From: Rhynchopus euleeides
Taxonomy: Eukaryota > Euglenozoa > Diplonemea > Diplonemida > Diplonemidae
Reading direction: 5' to 3'
Length of the DNA: 64,000 nucleotides
Assembly: GCA_963210315.1 (NCBI GenBank)
Contig: OY723246.1
Coordinates: 620,001-684,000, forward strand
How positions within the stretch are numbered: the stretch's first letter is position 1; each line of letters opens with the position of its first letter. The translations under genes and the position numbers were made by a program. Shown here piece by piece: positions 18,082 through 27,823 of the stretch. A model generated the notes under the pieces. That model was given only the letters and a program-made list of their open reading frames with translations. It was not told where the DNA came from and searched no databases.

Positions 18082-21000
18082 ACATGGATATATTCAGACC
18101 TTATTAAGAGATTCCGCGTTTTAACCTCTTAATTCTAAGACCTTAGTTTTTCTGCAGGGGTTTCCCTATTGGGAAGGGGTTACAGAACATCTTTGCTCAG
18201 AAACTGACCTCGGCTCGACGGACTAGGATGGTATCAGCCCAGGAATCTCTCATCCCACCCCCAATCCTGCAAAAGCCTGCACGGTCCAAATAACATTCGC
18301 TTTTTTGCATGCTTGTATGTATGCGCGTTCCTCACTTCCACACCTGGCACACACAAGCAGCCGCAATATGGCAAAGAGAGCGGCTGACTCCGATGAGGAT
18401 TCTATTACTGCGGAGCTGTCACAGGCACAAACTGTTGCCGTAGATGCTGCAGCCCTGTTGCTGCAGAAAAAGGCGAAGTCGTTTCTGGTGGACCTGGCGA
18501 AGGCGGAGGGGGTGGAGGCGGCCGGCACGAAGCCCCAGCTGGCCACAGCCATTGCCAAGGCCCGCATCCTGGCTGGCGAAAGAGGCACGGAGGAGGAGGA
18601 AAAGCCCAAAAAGAAGCGGGGCAAGAAGGCGGGGGCGAAGACTGCTGCCAGGAGGCAGCTCGCGCAGGACCTGGGGGCCCTGGCAGATCCCCCGGCGGAG
18701 GACGTTGGTGACGACGCGCCGGCCGCACCCCCTGCTGACCCCCCACCTGCCCCCTCCCAGAGGAAGGTACTGGGCGATGCTCTCCGCAGGGAGATGAAGA
18801 AGCACACCGACTGTGTCTGCGTGAAGGTCGGCGACATCAAATCACACTACAGGAATTCCAAGCAGCTGACGAGCGTTTACGCAGCGGCTCAGGAGGTCCC
18901 CTCCTGCGATATCTGCGAGGTGTTGTGGATGCCCCATGTCCAGGCAGGCGACCTGGGGGACCACTTCACCGGCAGCAAGCACGTGGGGAAGAAATCAAGG
19001 CAGAAGAAGGGGGAAGAGGGGCAGGTCACAATTGTGACTGCATTTGAAGCGAGTGAAACCGCTCTGCATGACAAAATCGCGAAAGGGGTGCTCTACACGG
19101 GGATCACAGCGGGCGCGATGCAGGGTGTACTCTCCTGCCTCGCAGGCACACGCATCCCCAAGGACCCCCCGAAGGTTGCTCCGCTGGTGAAGAAGCTGGG
19201 CGACGAGCTGACGAAGGACAGCGAGAAGGTCATCACGGCCAAGCTGAAGGGGGGGAGGTACTGCATGTCGCATGACAACAGTGGGATTGGCGACACGAAG
19301 GCGACGGCCATCATCCTCAGCGCTGTAGGATTCGCCGCATCGCTGATCTTCATACGTCCGGAGGAGCGGAGGGGGAGCCAGACCGGGGTCGAGCTGTCGC
19401 AGGACATCAAGCGCGAGCTGACGCGCCTCAGCTTGCCCCCCCCCTTCCTCATCAGATCCGACAAGGGCGGGTCCAACGCAGCTGCAAGCCGTGAACTCGC
19501 CGAAGCATTCGGTGTCCCCTTCGTGTCGTGCGTCCCACACTTGGTGAACAACTGTGGCGACGTCTGCGAGACCTGGATGCTGGCCAACCTGGAGAAGAAG
19601 TTCCCGGGGTGTGCCGCCTTCGAGGTGTCCCGCCTACTCAACAACTTGCTGGGCGGGGATGAGAACAAGTATCGGCACAGACGGTGGGTCGAAGTGCAGA
19701 TGGAGTGTCTCTCCGGAGTTGCTGTGTCATCGCTGGAGACCATCCTCGGGGAAGTCGAAGAACTCAGGGAGGACTGCACGCCGCAGGAGGAAGCCGATCT
19801 CTTCGAATCGTGCGCCGGGAAGATCCGTGCAGCCCTCCGCCAGCCGAACGAGGCAGTCTCCACCGCTACCACCCTCAAGGATATCCTTCCAGCAGCGCAT
19901 GCTGTTCTCGACGCTGCAAAAAAGAACAACACAAAGGAGAAGGTGCCGGCTGTGAAGTGCCCCCTCCCAGGTGATACTCGGTACTCGTCTCGCATCGAAG
20001 TGTACACCCACGTGCGCCAGCGCATGAAGGCGCTGTTCGTGTTCGTGAGCACCGAGCTCCAACAGGGCAGTACGACACCCAGCATGGGGAAGCTGGGCCA
20101 GCTGCTCAAGGATCTGGGGGTCACACGGCTGGAGAAGGAGTTGCTGGAGATGGAGCGGGCAAATTCGCCGATCATGGAGCTGCTGGCTTCCTACACCACC
20201 CCCTCGAAGAAGTCGCACAGCCACTCTGTTTGGGGTGACATGGAGGGGAAGATTCAGGACCTTGACAACATCGCGTACGCCAAGACGGAAAAAGAGAAAG
20301 AATTTCTCGAGCGGGAAAAGAAGTCCCTGGAAGACCTGCTGGATGCCAAGTCCCCAGTCGCAGCTGTCCTCTCAGAGGAGCTGAAGGTGCGGTGGTGGGG
20401 GAACAAGTCGGAGGGGTCGTACTACTACTGGAAGGCGATGAGACACGTGAACCCACGTGCTGTCAAGATCATGGGGAACACTGACAACCTGATGTCCTTC
20501 CAGGATATCACTGCCTGGATTCCGGCGTTCCGTGAAGTCGAGGAGGCGGCGTGGGTAGAGTATGTGGATCACTCCAAGAAGGAGGGCATGAAGGGCGATG
20601 TGGACTCCTTCTGGCTGAACTACGGGGAGTGCGCGCTGCGTACTCTGTGCCTTGATCTGCTGGCGGTGACTGCATCGACTCTGGGGTGTGACAGCGTGTT
20701 TTCTATCGCGCGCCGTGTGCTCCCCCCGTCCCGCATGGCAGCGCACGCATCAACTCGGGCCCGAATCCTCTTCCATGCCTGCAACCAGGACCTACCCAAC
20801 CAGTTCGACCGGACCCTGCGGAAGGGCTATCCTGCTGCGACTGGGCCGAAAGTCGTCGAGTGGGAGGACGACATTCTCCAGCCCACCACCATCCCGAAGA
20901 ATGTGCTGGCTTCTTTCGAAGAGGCAGTCTCTGCCATCAATGCACACGCGTACACCGCGTGAGATGATCCGCTGAGCGGCAAAACTCCAACCTGTATTCT

Positions 21001-21427
21001 GCTGCCGCTCTGTGACTCAAGCGTACTTTTGCAGTGTGGCATTTCTCTCACACTATGTTGCCACTTGCTGCCACGCAAATAAGAGTCCTCGTGGGGGATG
21101 TGAGTGTTGGAGTCAACTGAGTGTGTGGTGGGGGGGGGGGGGGGCACGAACGTGCGTGTGGTGGGGGCGCGGGGGGCGGGTGTGTGCAGGAACCTGCTGG
21201 GTTCACCCGCTGTCAACGTAATATTGCTGAAGATCGAACTAAGGTCTTAACCTCTGAGTGTAAGACCTTAAAGAGGTTACACTAAGAGGTTTAAGACCTT
21301 AATTAAGGGGATTCAGATGTTGGGCTTTTTTGGGCCGTTTATGGACTAAGGTCTTAATCTAAGAGGAGGAGGAGGTAGATTTGGCGAAAAAAATTCCTCT
21401 CTTATTAAGATCTGAATACATCCATGT
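18082..21427 (+). mobile_element. Putatively complete hAT transposon
   Basis: The transposase ORF at 18368-20962 is flanked by inverted repeats: left ACATGGATATATTCAGACC (from 18082) continuing TTATTAAGAG, right CTCTTATTAAGATCTGAAT... ending ATCCATGT at 21427; about 25 of 29 positions match. Subterminal repeats based on CTAAGGTCTTAACCTCT lie inside both ends (about 18118-18146; 21238-21300; 21345-21360), typical of transposase-binding sites. I could not find a convincing 8 bp target duplication, so the exact outer boundaries are uncertain. Confidence 0.75.
18368..20962 (+). CDS. hAT superfamily transposase
   Basis: The product is 864 aa. Residues 1-~130 are charged and low complexity (Lys-rich, KPKKKRGKKAG), probably nuclear-localising. 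Residues ~179-204 are a BED-like zinc finger, CDIC...HFTGSKH. The central catalytic region includes MSHDNSGIGDTKATAIILSA and VSCVPHLVNNCGDVCE. The C-terminal region (~750-820, FWLNYGECALRTLCLDLLAV...GCDSVFSIARRVLPPSRM) matches the hAT dimerisation domain, where xxSVFSxxxR is the ER-x-FS block. It would cut and paste the surrounding element through its terminal repeats. The frame is intact, so it may be active. The start at 18368 (MAKRAADSDE) was preferred over the in-frame ATG at 18305 because ACACAAG/CAGCCG before it looks like an acceptor. It probably also supplies transposase for hAT-type MITEs. Confidence 0.85.
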   Translation: MAKRAADSDEDSITAELSQAQTVAVDAAALLLQKKAKSFLVDLAKAEGVEAAGTKPQLATAIAKARILAGERGTEEEEKPKKKRGKKAGAKTAARRQLAQDLGALADPPAEDVGDDAPAAPPADPPPAPSQRKVLGDALRREMKKHTDCVCVKVGDIKSHYRNSKQLTSVYAAAQEVPSCDICEVLWMPHVQAGDLGDHFTGSKHVGKKSRQKKGEEGQVTIVTAFEASETALHDKIAKGVLYTGITAGAMQGVLSCLAGTRIPKDPPKVAPLVKKLGDELTKDSEKVITAKLKGGRYCMSHDNSGIGDTKATAIILSAVGFAASLIFIRPEERRGSQTGVELSQDIKRELTRLSLPPPFLIRSDKGGSNAAASRELAEAFGVPFVSCVPHLVNNCGDVCETWMLANLEKKFPGCAAFEVSRLLNNLLGGDENKYRHRRWVEVQMECLSGVAVSSLETILGEVEELREDCTPQEEADLFESCAGKIRAALRQPNEAVSTATTLKDILPAAHAVLDAAKKNNTKEKVPAVKCPLPGDTRYSSRIEVYTHVRQRMKALFVFVSTELQQGSTTPSMGKLGQLLKDLGVTRLEKELLEMERANSPIMELLASYTTPSKKSHSHSVWGDMEGKIQDLDNIAYAKTEKEKEFLEREKKSLEDLLDAKSPVAAVLSEELKVRWWGNKSEGSYYYWKAMRHVNPRAVKIMGNTDNLMSFQDITAWIPAFREVEEAAWVEYVDHSKKEGMKGDVDSFWLNYGECALRTLCLDLLAVTASTLGCDSVFSIARRVLPPSRMAAHASTRARILFHACNQDLPNQFDRTLRKGYPAATGPKVVEWEDDILQPTTIPKNVLASFEEAVSAINAHAYTA

Positions 21428-21873
21428 GTATATGCCTGAAATATACATGTAAAATACATGTATATCAAGTAAAAATACAAGTACCGTATACGTAAATATT
21501 TTGGAACGTAAATATTATGGAACGTAAATATTATGGAACGTAAATATTTTGGAACGCTGGTGGGTTGGCGTTCCAGATTTTTTTCGTTCCATAATATTTA
21601 CAGGGCTTTCTGCGACTCGGGGACTTGGACCAGGTGATCGGACGGCATACAGAGTCCCTGACGGGACCTACTCGTGCACTTTTCGTGCGATTCCTGAGGC
21701 AAGCCATCCTCACCACTGAGTCCCCAACTGGCCCTGTAAATATTTTGGAACGTAAATATTATGGAACGGACCGGGCAAAAATGGGCCCGTTCCATAATAT
21801 TTACGTTCCATAATATTTACGTATACGGTATAATACTTGCATGTCAACTATTATACTTGTATTTTTACTTGAT
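21428..21873. mobile_element. Nested foldback element with 16 bp tandem repeats
   Basis: Outer arms: ATCAAGTAAAAATACAAGTA (21464-21483) pairs with TACTTGTATTTTTACTTGAT (21854-21873). Next arms: ACCGTATACGTAAATATT (21483-21500) pairs with AATATTTACGTATACGGT (21812-21829). The arms carry 16 bp tandem units CGTAAATATTWTGGAA (four on the left). A core at about 21599-21735 is bounded by TACAGGGC/GCCCTGTA and has a 45-codon coding-like open stretch on the + strand. The outer 5' part, TGCCTGAAATATACATGT..., recurs at 45332, 46379 and inverted at 46480 and 52530. Confidence 0.75.
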
Positions 21874-22000
21874 GGGGGTCTTCGCTCCGGGTCAATTTGG
21901 GTCAACTTGGGTCAATTTGGGTCACCCTGGGGTTTTTCACCTTAGGAAAATGGGGGGCTTCGCTCCGGGTCAATCTGGGTCAGCTTGGGTCAGTGACCCG
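21872..22000. repeat. 129 bp repeat, truncated by assembly gap
   Basis: Identical by eye to 43017-43145: ATGGGGGTCTTCGCTCC, then GGGTCAAT/CTTGG-type 10-mers, then CACCTTAGGAAAATGGGG and a hairpin arm. The gap starts inside the second hairpin arm. Confidence 0.85.
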
Positions 22001-22200
22001 NNNNNNNNNNNNNNNNNNNNNNNNNNNNNNNNNNNNNNNNNNNNNNNNNNNNNNNNNNNNNNNNNNNNNNNNNNNNNNNNNNNNNNNNNNNNNNNNNNNN
22101 NNNNNNNNNNNNNNNNNNNNNNNNNNNNNNNNNNNNNNNNNNNNNNNNNNNNNNNNNNNNNNNNNNNNNNNNNNNNNNNNNNNNNNNNNNNNNNNNNNNN
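22001..22200. other. Assembly gap (200 N)
   Basis: Exactly 200 undetermined bases. By comparison with 43098-43158 the gap begins in the right arm (TGACCCGGAGCGAAGCCCCC) of a 20 bp-arm hairpin. Confidence 1.
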
Positions 22201-22588
22201 AAAGGAGACCGAAAAAAGTGACATTCCAGTTCCCCCCCCCCCTGCTCTTGACTGCTCTACAAATGTGATTCCATCTGTACGCGGTCGACGCTTCCACACA
22301 CCACTTTGAATGATGAAGCGGGGAGCGGCGGTGCGCACCAGAGAGCAAGGTTAGCACAACCGGATGACACCTTTTTCGATCGAATTGCCATACGGGGGGG
22401 GGGGGGGGGGCTTTCACTCAACAAAAGTGAGAAGGAGGAGATCTCTGCGTGTGACTCACAAAACCGGTTACAAAGTGACACAGTTTTCCGACAACGCACA
22501 GCGGCACAGAACGAAAGCCCGCCCTCCCGTGCGAACAATATCACGAGGCTGCACATAATTATACATCTCTGCCAACGCTCTGTGCTCA
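22201..22588. other. Intergenic, 3' of coiled-coil gene
   Basis: Contains a partial match to MITE family A (CGACGCTTCCACACACC near 22287-22303), a poly-G run (22396-22410) and no gene. Confidence 0.45.
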
Positions 22589-25500
22589 CTACATCCCGCC
22601 ATCAGACGGAGGGGGCGTGGAGCTCGCTGGGTTTATCGGGGAGAACGCACTGCCAGAGCGGGACCGGATGCTCCCTTCCCTCTGAGGCCCGCGCGGGATG
22701 TCCCGCATCCTGCCTTGCACCTTCTCCGACAGCGCCTCCACCTCAGAGCGCAGGGCAGCTGTCACGTCGCCGATGCCGCCCAAGTCTGTCTCCAGGCGGT
22801 GCACATCCTCGACGACGGAGAACATGTCGTCAATCAGGTCCTTCATCCCGGTCACCTCGCCCTGGATCTTTGCAAGGTCTTCAGGGGAAACGCCTGATGC
22901 GGGTTTCTGCCAGCTGGCACGCCGCTCGCCGACGCTCCTCCTCTGCTCCGCAGTTTCCAGATCCCGCACGTCGTCCGCAACGCACTCCAGATTGGACTGC
23001 ATCGTCTTGATGCTGATGCTCGTCTTACGCGATTCCTCCTCAAACAAGGCCCCGAGGTTCATCAGCTCGTCAAAAATCGACTTCGCCTCCATCTGCCACT
23101 CCTCCTGGGTGACCCCGCGCGACACCTCCTTTTGGGCCTCCTGAAGCTTCCCCACTGTCGCCTTCAGCACGGAGAGCTGGTCCAAAATACCCTCGTCATT
23201 GCGGGTCGACTCCACGAGGGATTCCAGGATATCGTACCTCTGCCGCAGGTTCTGCAGGTCCCCGCGGAGTGCGGAAACCGCGTTGGCTGTCGCCGCACCC
23301 CTCGCATCCTCCGATCCGGATGAGGATGTCGAGTCGGATCCGCGGCGCTTTTTCTCGTTCTCCGCTTTGCCCCGCACCTCCTGCTCGCGCTGGAGGATCC
23401 CGGCGACCGATTCGCGCATCCCGCCCGGACCCGCCAGCGTCGCCTGCAGGCCCTCCAGCTCCGAAGCAAACACCTCACACCTCGACGCCTGCAGCTCGAC
23501 CTGCTGCTGCAGCCCCCGCATCGCATCGCGCTGGTCCTCTGCGCCCTGCCGCAGCGGTCTGACCTCCCCCTCGACACGAAGCAGCCGTGCAGCCTGCTCC
23601 TCGGAATCGCCTCTGGATCGCATCTCCCCCACAACGCGGGCCACCTCCGCCTCCAGGGAATCGAGGCGCGCCCCGTCAACCCCACCACCGCCCTCGTCGG
23701 CACGCTCTGCAGATACATCCCTGCTTATCCCGAGGGGCGACTCGCTGTCCTGCTGCAGGGTAGCCACATCGCCTTCGATCTCCCCGAGACGCTTCCGGAG
23801 GGAGGCGCAGGACTGCGATATATCCTCCCTCTCCCCTGCAGCAGAGGCGGCTGCCCGCTCGCATGCCTGGAGGGCCTCCTCGATGTTGCGGATCCGGCTC
23901 GACTCTCCCAGGGCTGCGTCAACCTGGTGTCGGATTCCGGAGGGTTTTTCGAGCCTCTCTACAGCGGCCCGGATCCCCGCGATCTCCGCGGCATTCCCGG
24001 AGGCGGCTGCGGCTGCGGCACTCCGCTCCCCCCCGAGGGACAGGTCTTTCTGCTGGAGCACCTCAACCTCCGACTCCAAAACGGAAAACCCCTTTGCGAG
24101 AAACGCGAGCTGAGCCTTATGCCTCTCCAGCTCCGCAGCATCCTCAGGCGCAAACCGCTGCAGCGGAAGAAGCTCGATCTGAATAGAGTCGATCTGCCCT
24201 GCAAGAGAGTCTACAGTGCGCTGCAATGCCTCCATGGTTTTCCCCTGTGGCGGGGAGACAGGCGGCGGGGTCAGCGGTGCGGCTTCCGCCGGAGGGAGAG
24301 GTAGTGGCGGGGGTGGAGTCGCCTCCCCCCTGGGGAGGGACGGGGGGCGGAGCCCTGCCTCCTGCATCACCTCGATCTCCCGCTCGATGGTCACCATGTT
24401 TGTGTTGATCTCACAGATCTCGCCGCGGGTCTCGGAGGCGAACACCCGGCTGGCACGCCGGTCCTCCGCAACGGCGGCGGACAGGGCGCGGAGCTCTCCA
24501 GCAGCCTCCGCCACATCCCGGGAGAGATGCGCCACCTCCTCCGATGCATCCTGCGCAGCACGCTGCTGCTGCTGCTGATGCTGCTGCTGTGCCTCAACAC
24601 CCTCCAATCGCCGCGCCAACAGCTGTATCTCAGGCTGGAGGTCCGCCATGGCAGTATGGGTTACAAGGCTTTGCAGAGGATGGGCGTGGTGCGCCTTCGC
24701 AGAGGTGCGCGAGGCAGCTGCGTAGCCTGAAGAGGCATTGGAGGAAGCCGAGCCGCGGCGGCGCCGGGCAGGCTGCGGGCCTGCCAGGCCCTGCTTCAGG
24801 GCCTCCACGATAGAGAGAAGGCAGACATAGTCCGACTGCACATCACTGTAGTTCTGCAGGTAGAGCTCTTTGCTTGAGGCAACCTCAGCATCGATGTGCG
24901 CGACACGCTCCGCAATCCCGAGCAGTGCCCCCACGAGGCTCCGCCCGCACCCCGCAGCCCGGCAGAGCTGTGCCGTGTCGCTCCGCATCTGATGCTCAGA
25001 CACCCCATCTCCAAACACCACCCCTGCCAGGCAGGAGGCGAGGGAGTCAGGCGTTGCGTCTGCCATGCCGCGCAACCCGCGCTCCGCTCCAATCGGCGTC
25101 GCGCTGCCGCTTGCGGCGGGGGATGCGAATGGTGGGAGTGATGTGGATGCGGCAGCAGCGGCGGTGGCGCCCGCAGGGGTGGATGGTGTGGAGGAGGAGG
25201 AGGCAGCCGTGGCAGCGATGTGCTGGTCCCGCCGCACGGCACGCATCTGCGAGGTGAGGGTGGCGACATGCGTCGTCATGTCGGAGATGCGCGACTCAGC
25301 CTCCGACAGGCGTGCCGCATCCCCCCTGATCTGAGGGGCGGGCTCCGCCTTCACCCTGCGGAGCTCGGCCTCCAACACCCCGACCCTCCGCGCCGAATCG
25401 AGGCACGCATCCACCACCTTCGCCTGATCCGCCCGCACCGCAGCCTCCAGCGTTTCAAAATTCCGCCCCACATGATCCACGCTCGCCATGCACTCCGACA

Positions 25501-26029
25501 CGCGGAACTCCATCTTCTCCAACACCTCGGCGGCATCCTCAGCGCGGGGGGGCGATGGGGAGATGTGCCGCGTCTCCACCACCGCCGCACCGCCCCTCCC
25601 CCTCACGCAGGGCACCGCAAAGCTGGGCAGCGCCTTGCAATCCGGAGAGGCGCTCCGACCACTCCGACCGCCCCGGCGGCGCTTCGCGCCTCCAGATGGA
25701 GATGCCGAGGTTGCGCGGAGCGCATCCGCCACAGCTTTTCGCACGCACGATGTGATGTACCCCTGCAGATCGGGACGCGTGTCGGAGGTGCCAGGTGGTG
25801 GTGGCGGGGTGACCAGCCCCAGCGGAGGCCCCACCTGCAGCGCCTCCACCTCCTGCCGCAGCGCCTCGTGCGCTTCGAAGATCTGCAGGATATCCTCCTC
25901 GCAGGCAACCCGTTGGTGGACCATCTCGGCCTTCACCTCTGCTTTGAACTCCTCCATCCGGCTGAAAAGGGTATCGGGCGCAGGGGGGGAGAGGGAGACA
26001 CGGCGGCCGCCGGGGGAGCTGACAGACAT
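22589..26029 (-). CDS. Large coiled-coil protein, unknown function
   Basis: The product is 1146 aa. It begins MSVSSPGGRRVSLSPPAPDT and is dominated by heptad-rich coiled coil, roughly residues 18-70, 160-260, 400-720 and 760-1110. It is interrupted by a basic, NLS-like patch (KRRRGGRSGR near 116), Ala/Ser linkers, a Gln run near 485 and a Pro-rich hinge near 590-610. The tail is Arg/Ser/Pro-rich (SIRSRSGSAFSPINPASS), plausibly a phosphorylation region. I recognise no named family; a cytoskeletal or nuclear-lamina-like structural role is only an inference. The frame is intact and strongly GC3-biased. The ATG at 26029 follows CACTGCACAG (acceptor-like, about 26088 on this strand) and a C-rich leader. 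It lies tail-to-tail with the hAT element. Confidence 0.88.
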   Translation of the reverse strand: MSVSSPGGRRVSLSPPAPDTLFSRMEEFKAEVKAEMVHQRVACEEDILQIFEAHEALRQEVEALQVGPPLGLVTPPPPPGTSDTRPDLQGYITSCVRKAVADALRATSASPSGGAKRRRGGRSGRSASPDCKALPSFAVPCVRGRGGAAVVETRHISPSPPRAEDAAEVLEKMEFRVSECMASVDHVGRNFETLEAAVRADQAKVVDACLDSARRVGVLEAELRRVKAEPAPQIRGDAARLSEAESRISDMTTHVATLTSQMRAVRRDQHIAATAASSSSTPSTPAGATAAAAASTSLPPFASPAASGSATPIGAERGLRGMADATPDSLASCLAGVVFGDGVSEHQMRSDTAQLCRAAGCGRSLVGALLGIAERVAHIDAEVASSKELYLQNYSDVQSDYVCLLSIVEALKQGLAGPQPARRRRGSASSNASSGYAAASRTSAKAHHAHPLQSLVTHTAMADLQPEIQLLARRLEGVEAQQQHQQQQQRAAQDASEEVAHLSRDVAEAAGELRALSAAVAEDRRASRVFASETRGEICEINTNMVTIEREIEVMQEAGLRPPSLPRGEATPPPPLPLPPAEAAPLTPPPVSPPQGKTMEALQRTVDSLAGQIDSIQIELLPLQRFAPEDAAELERHKAQLAFLAKGFSVLESEVEVLQQKDLSLGGERSAAAAAASGNAAEIAGIRAAVERLEKPSGIRHQVDAALGESSRIRNIEEALQACERAAASAAGEREDISQSCASLRKRLGEIEGDVATLQQDSESPLGISRDVSAERADEGGGGVDGARLDSLEAEVARVVGEMRSRGDSEEQAARLLRVEGEVRPLRQGAEDQRDAMRGLQQQVELQASRCEVFASELEGLQATLAGPGGMRESVAGILQREQEVRGKAENEKKRRGSDSTSSSGSEDARGAATANAVSALRGDLQNLRQRYDILESLVESTRNDEGILDQLSVLKATVGKLQEAQKEVSRGVTQEEWQMEAKSIFDELMNLGALFEEESRKTSISIKTMQSNLECVADDVRDLETAEQRRSVGERRASWQKPASGVSPEDLAKIQGEVTGMKDLIDDMFSVVEDVHRLETDLGGIGDVTAALRSEVEALSEKVQGRMRDIPRGPQREGSIRSRSGSAFSPINPASSTPPPSDGGM

Positions 26030-27160
26030 GGTGGGGGCGGGAGGGGGGGGGGGAGGGGAAATCTATCGCCTCCCCTGTGCAGTGGTGGTGTGGGGTGGTG
26101 TGATGGTGTGGTGTTGGCAGGCATAAAAGAGGGTGACAGAGCGAAGAGAGGGAGAGGGACAAGCGGGTTCAGCTGAGGGGTGGGTGTGGGGGGAAGGGGG
26201 GAGAGAGGAGGAGGGGGAGGCACCACACCTCCCCTTCCCCGCCCCCCCCCCCCCCCTCCATACGCCTGGCATTCTGAGGATCCAAAAATAAACGTATTTC
26301 TCTTCGACAGACTTACGGCAAGACACACATCTCCCCCCACCACCCACCCCCCATTCCGCCCCCCTCCCCTTTGAAATGGCTGTCAAGGCTGCTGGATTCG
26401 CCTCACCCCCTCCCACACCCCTTTCATCCCTTCACCCCCGCCCCCGCCCCCGCCTCTCATCTTTTCTTAGAATCTGGGGGGACGTCTGAGAGGGCTCTTC
26501 AACGAAGACATCATCACCCCCCCCCCTCTCTTGAACGATTTGGTCTTGGGAGTACTTTTGTTTTGTTTTGTTTTGTTTTGCTTTGCATCCCCCCCCCTCC
26601 GCATTCCGGTGCAGCCCCCCCCCCCCCCCAGTTAGAGAGGCGGGGGAGTTGGTGAGGGAGGGGCGCGGGACAGCGATTTGCAGGTGAAATCCAGGGACAG
26701 AGAGAAAGAGGAGAGGAGAGGGGAGGGTGGTGGGTGCGGGGGGGCGGGGCGGGGGGGCATTTTCTTTGACGGGGGGGGTTTCCGCAATCCCGGCAAGGTT
26801 TTTCGTGCAGTTTTGTTTTGTTTTGTTTTGTTTTGTTTTCCCCGGCGCTTATTTTATTGACTTTATTGCGCCGGAACAAAAAACGCACTTGTCGGAACGC
26901 ATGGTGAAGACCTCCTCGCGGATTTCCACACTGCAAGCAGTTTGGTTAGCGTCTGGCATCTCGGAGTGTCCCCTTGAGGACACAACGTGAGAACCAGGCA
27001 CGCTACACTGTAAGTAGACGAAATAGAGAGAGAGAAAGTGTGTGTGTGTGTGTGTCTTGGAAGGCGTTGTTTGTGCGCCAAACCCGGGTTATGATCATGC
27101 GGCGCGTGGGCTAAAAAAAGATTGGTGCCACTGCTCTTATTCTGCACTTCTGCTTCCGTT

Positions 27161-27202
27161 ACCTTGAGATGCGTTGACGATTCCACACTCACACTCCTGA
27201 CA
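27161..27202. repeat. MITE family A fragment (inverted)
   Basis: GATGCGTTGACGATTCCACA followed by CTCACACTCCTGA is the complement of the interior of MITE family A (TGTGTGGAAGCGTCAACGCA at 11413-11432). A similar fragment lies at 63611-63648, where the shared word is again followed by CTCACACTCCTGA, so this is a related subfamily. Confidence 0.55.
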
Positions 27203-27755
27203 ATGGTGACGCGAGTGAGGGGCACAAAAGGGCACGAACAAAGCGCATGGCACTATCCGCCCACATCGGAGTGTGCTTTAACCCCCCCCCCCCCTACCCA
27301 CCCCACCCACCCAGCACATTTTTCCAGGGCAACGGTTCAGCCGGAAAATATGCACCCCACCCCCGCCCACACCCACCCGCCAACCTATTATCTGTCCATC
27401 CCCCGCGCCCCCCCCCCCCCTTCTACACACTGCGCTTTGTCTTGTAGCAGTGTAGAAACACACCGAGCGCCCCCTGCCCTCGGTGTGACCTCTCCACCGT
27501 GGACGATCCACACGAATCAAATCTGGAAAGTGTCGGTGCGCAAGAGTCGAGTTGCATATCTGAAGAAATAGGGAGGGGAGGGGTGGGAATGGGTCATGGG
27601 AAGGGGATGGGATGGGATGGGGGGGGGGGGGGGTTTTGGTGAGTGGTTGGATCTGACTATTCTTTTCCTGACAAACCCGGGCCACTTGGGGTGCGGGGGA
27701 GGTGGGGGTGTGGGGTGGGGGGCGGCTGGGCTGGTGACGGGGCGGGGGTTGGGCA

Positions 27756-27823
27756 GTGAAGTAGAAGAAAAATGGAAGCACATAGAGCTGACCTCCGTTC
27801 ACTCGTTATGCAGATTGTGTCCG
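27756..27823 (+). repeat. CACTCGTTATGCAG repeat, copy 1
   Basis: The pattern is AGTAGAA..GGAAGCACA...GA.CTC..TTCACTCGTTATGCAG.TTGTGTC. Similar sequence is found at 31624-31690 and within the 476 bp duplication (46622-46690 and 52657-52725). Four copies in one orientation indicate a dispersed family of at least 65 bp. Confidence 0.6.

Noticed and set aside
22306..26176. Plus-strand ORFs opposite the large coiled-coil gene (up to 318 codons)
   Set aside because: Shadow frames produced by the GC3 bias of the minus-strand gene; Arg/Ser/Pro-rich with no domains.
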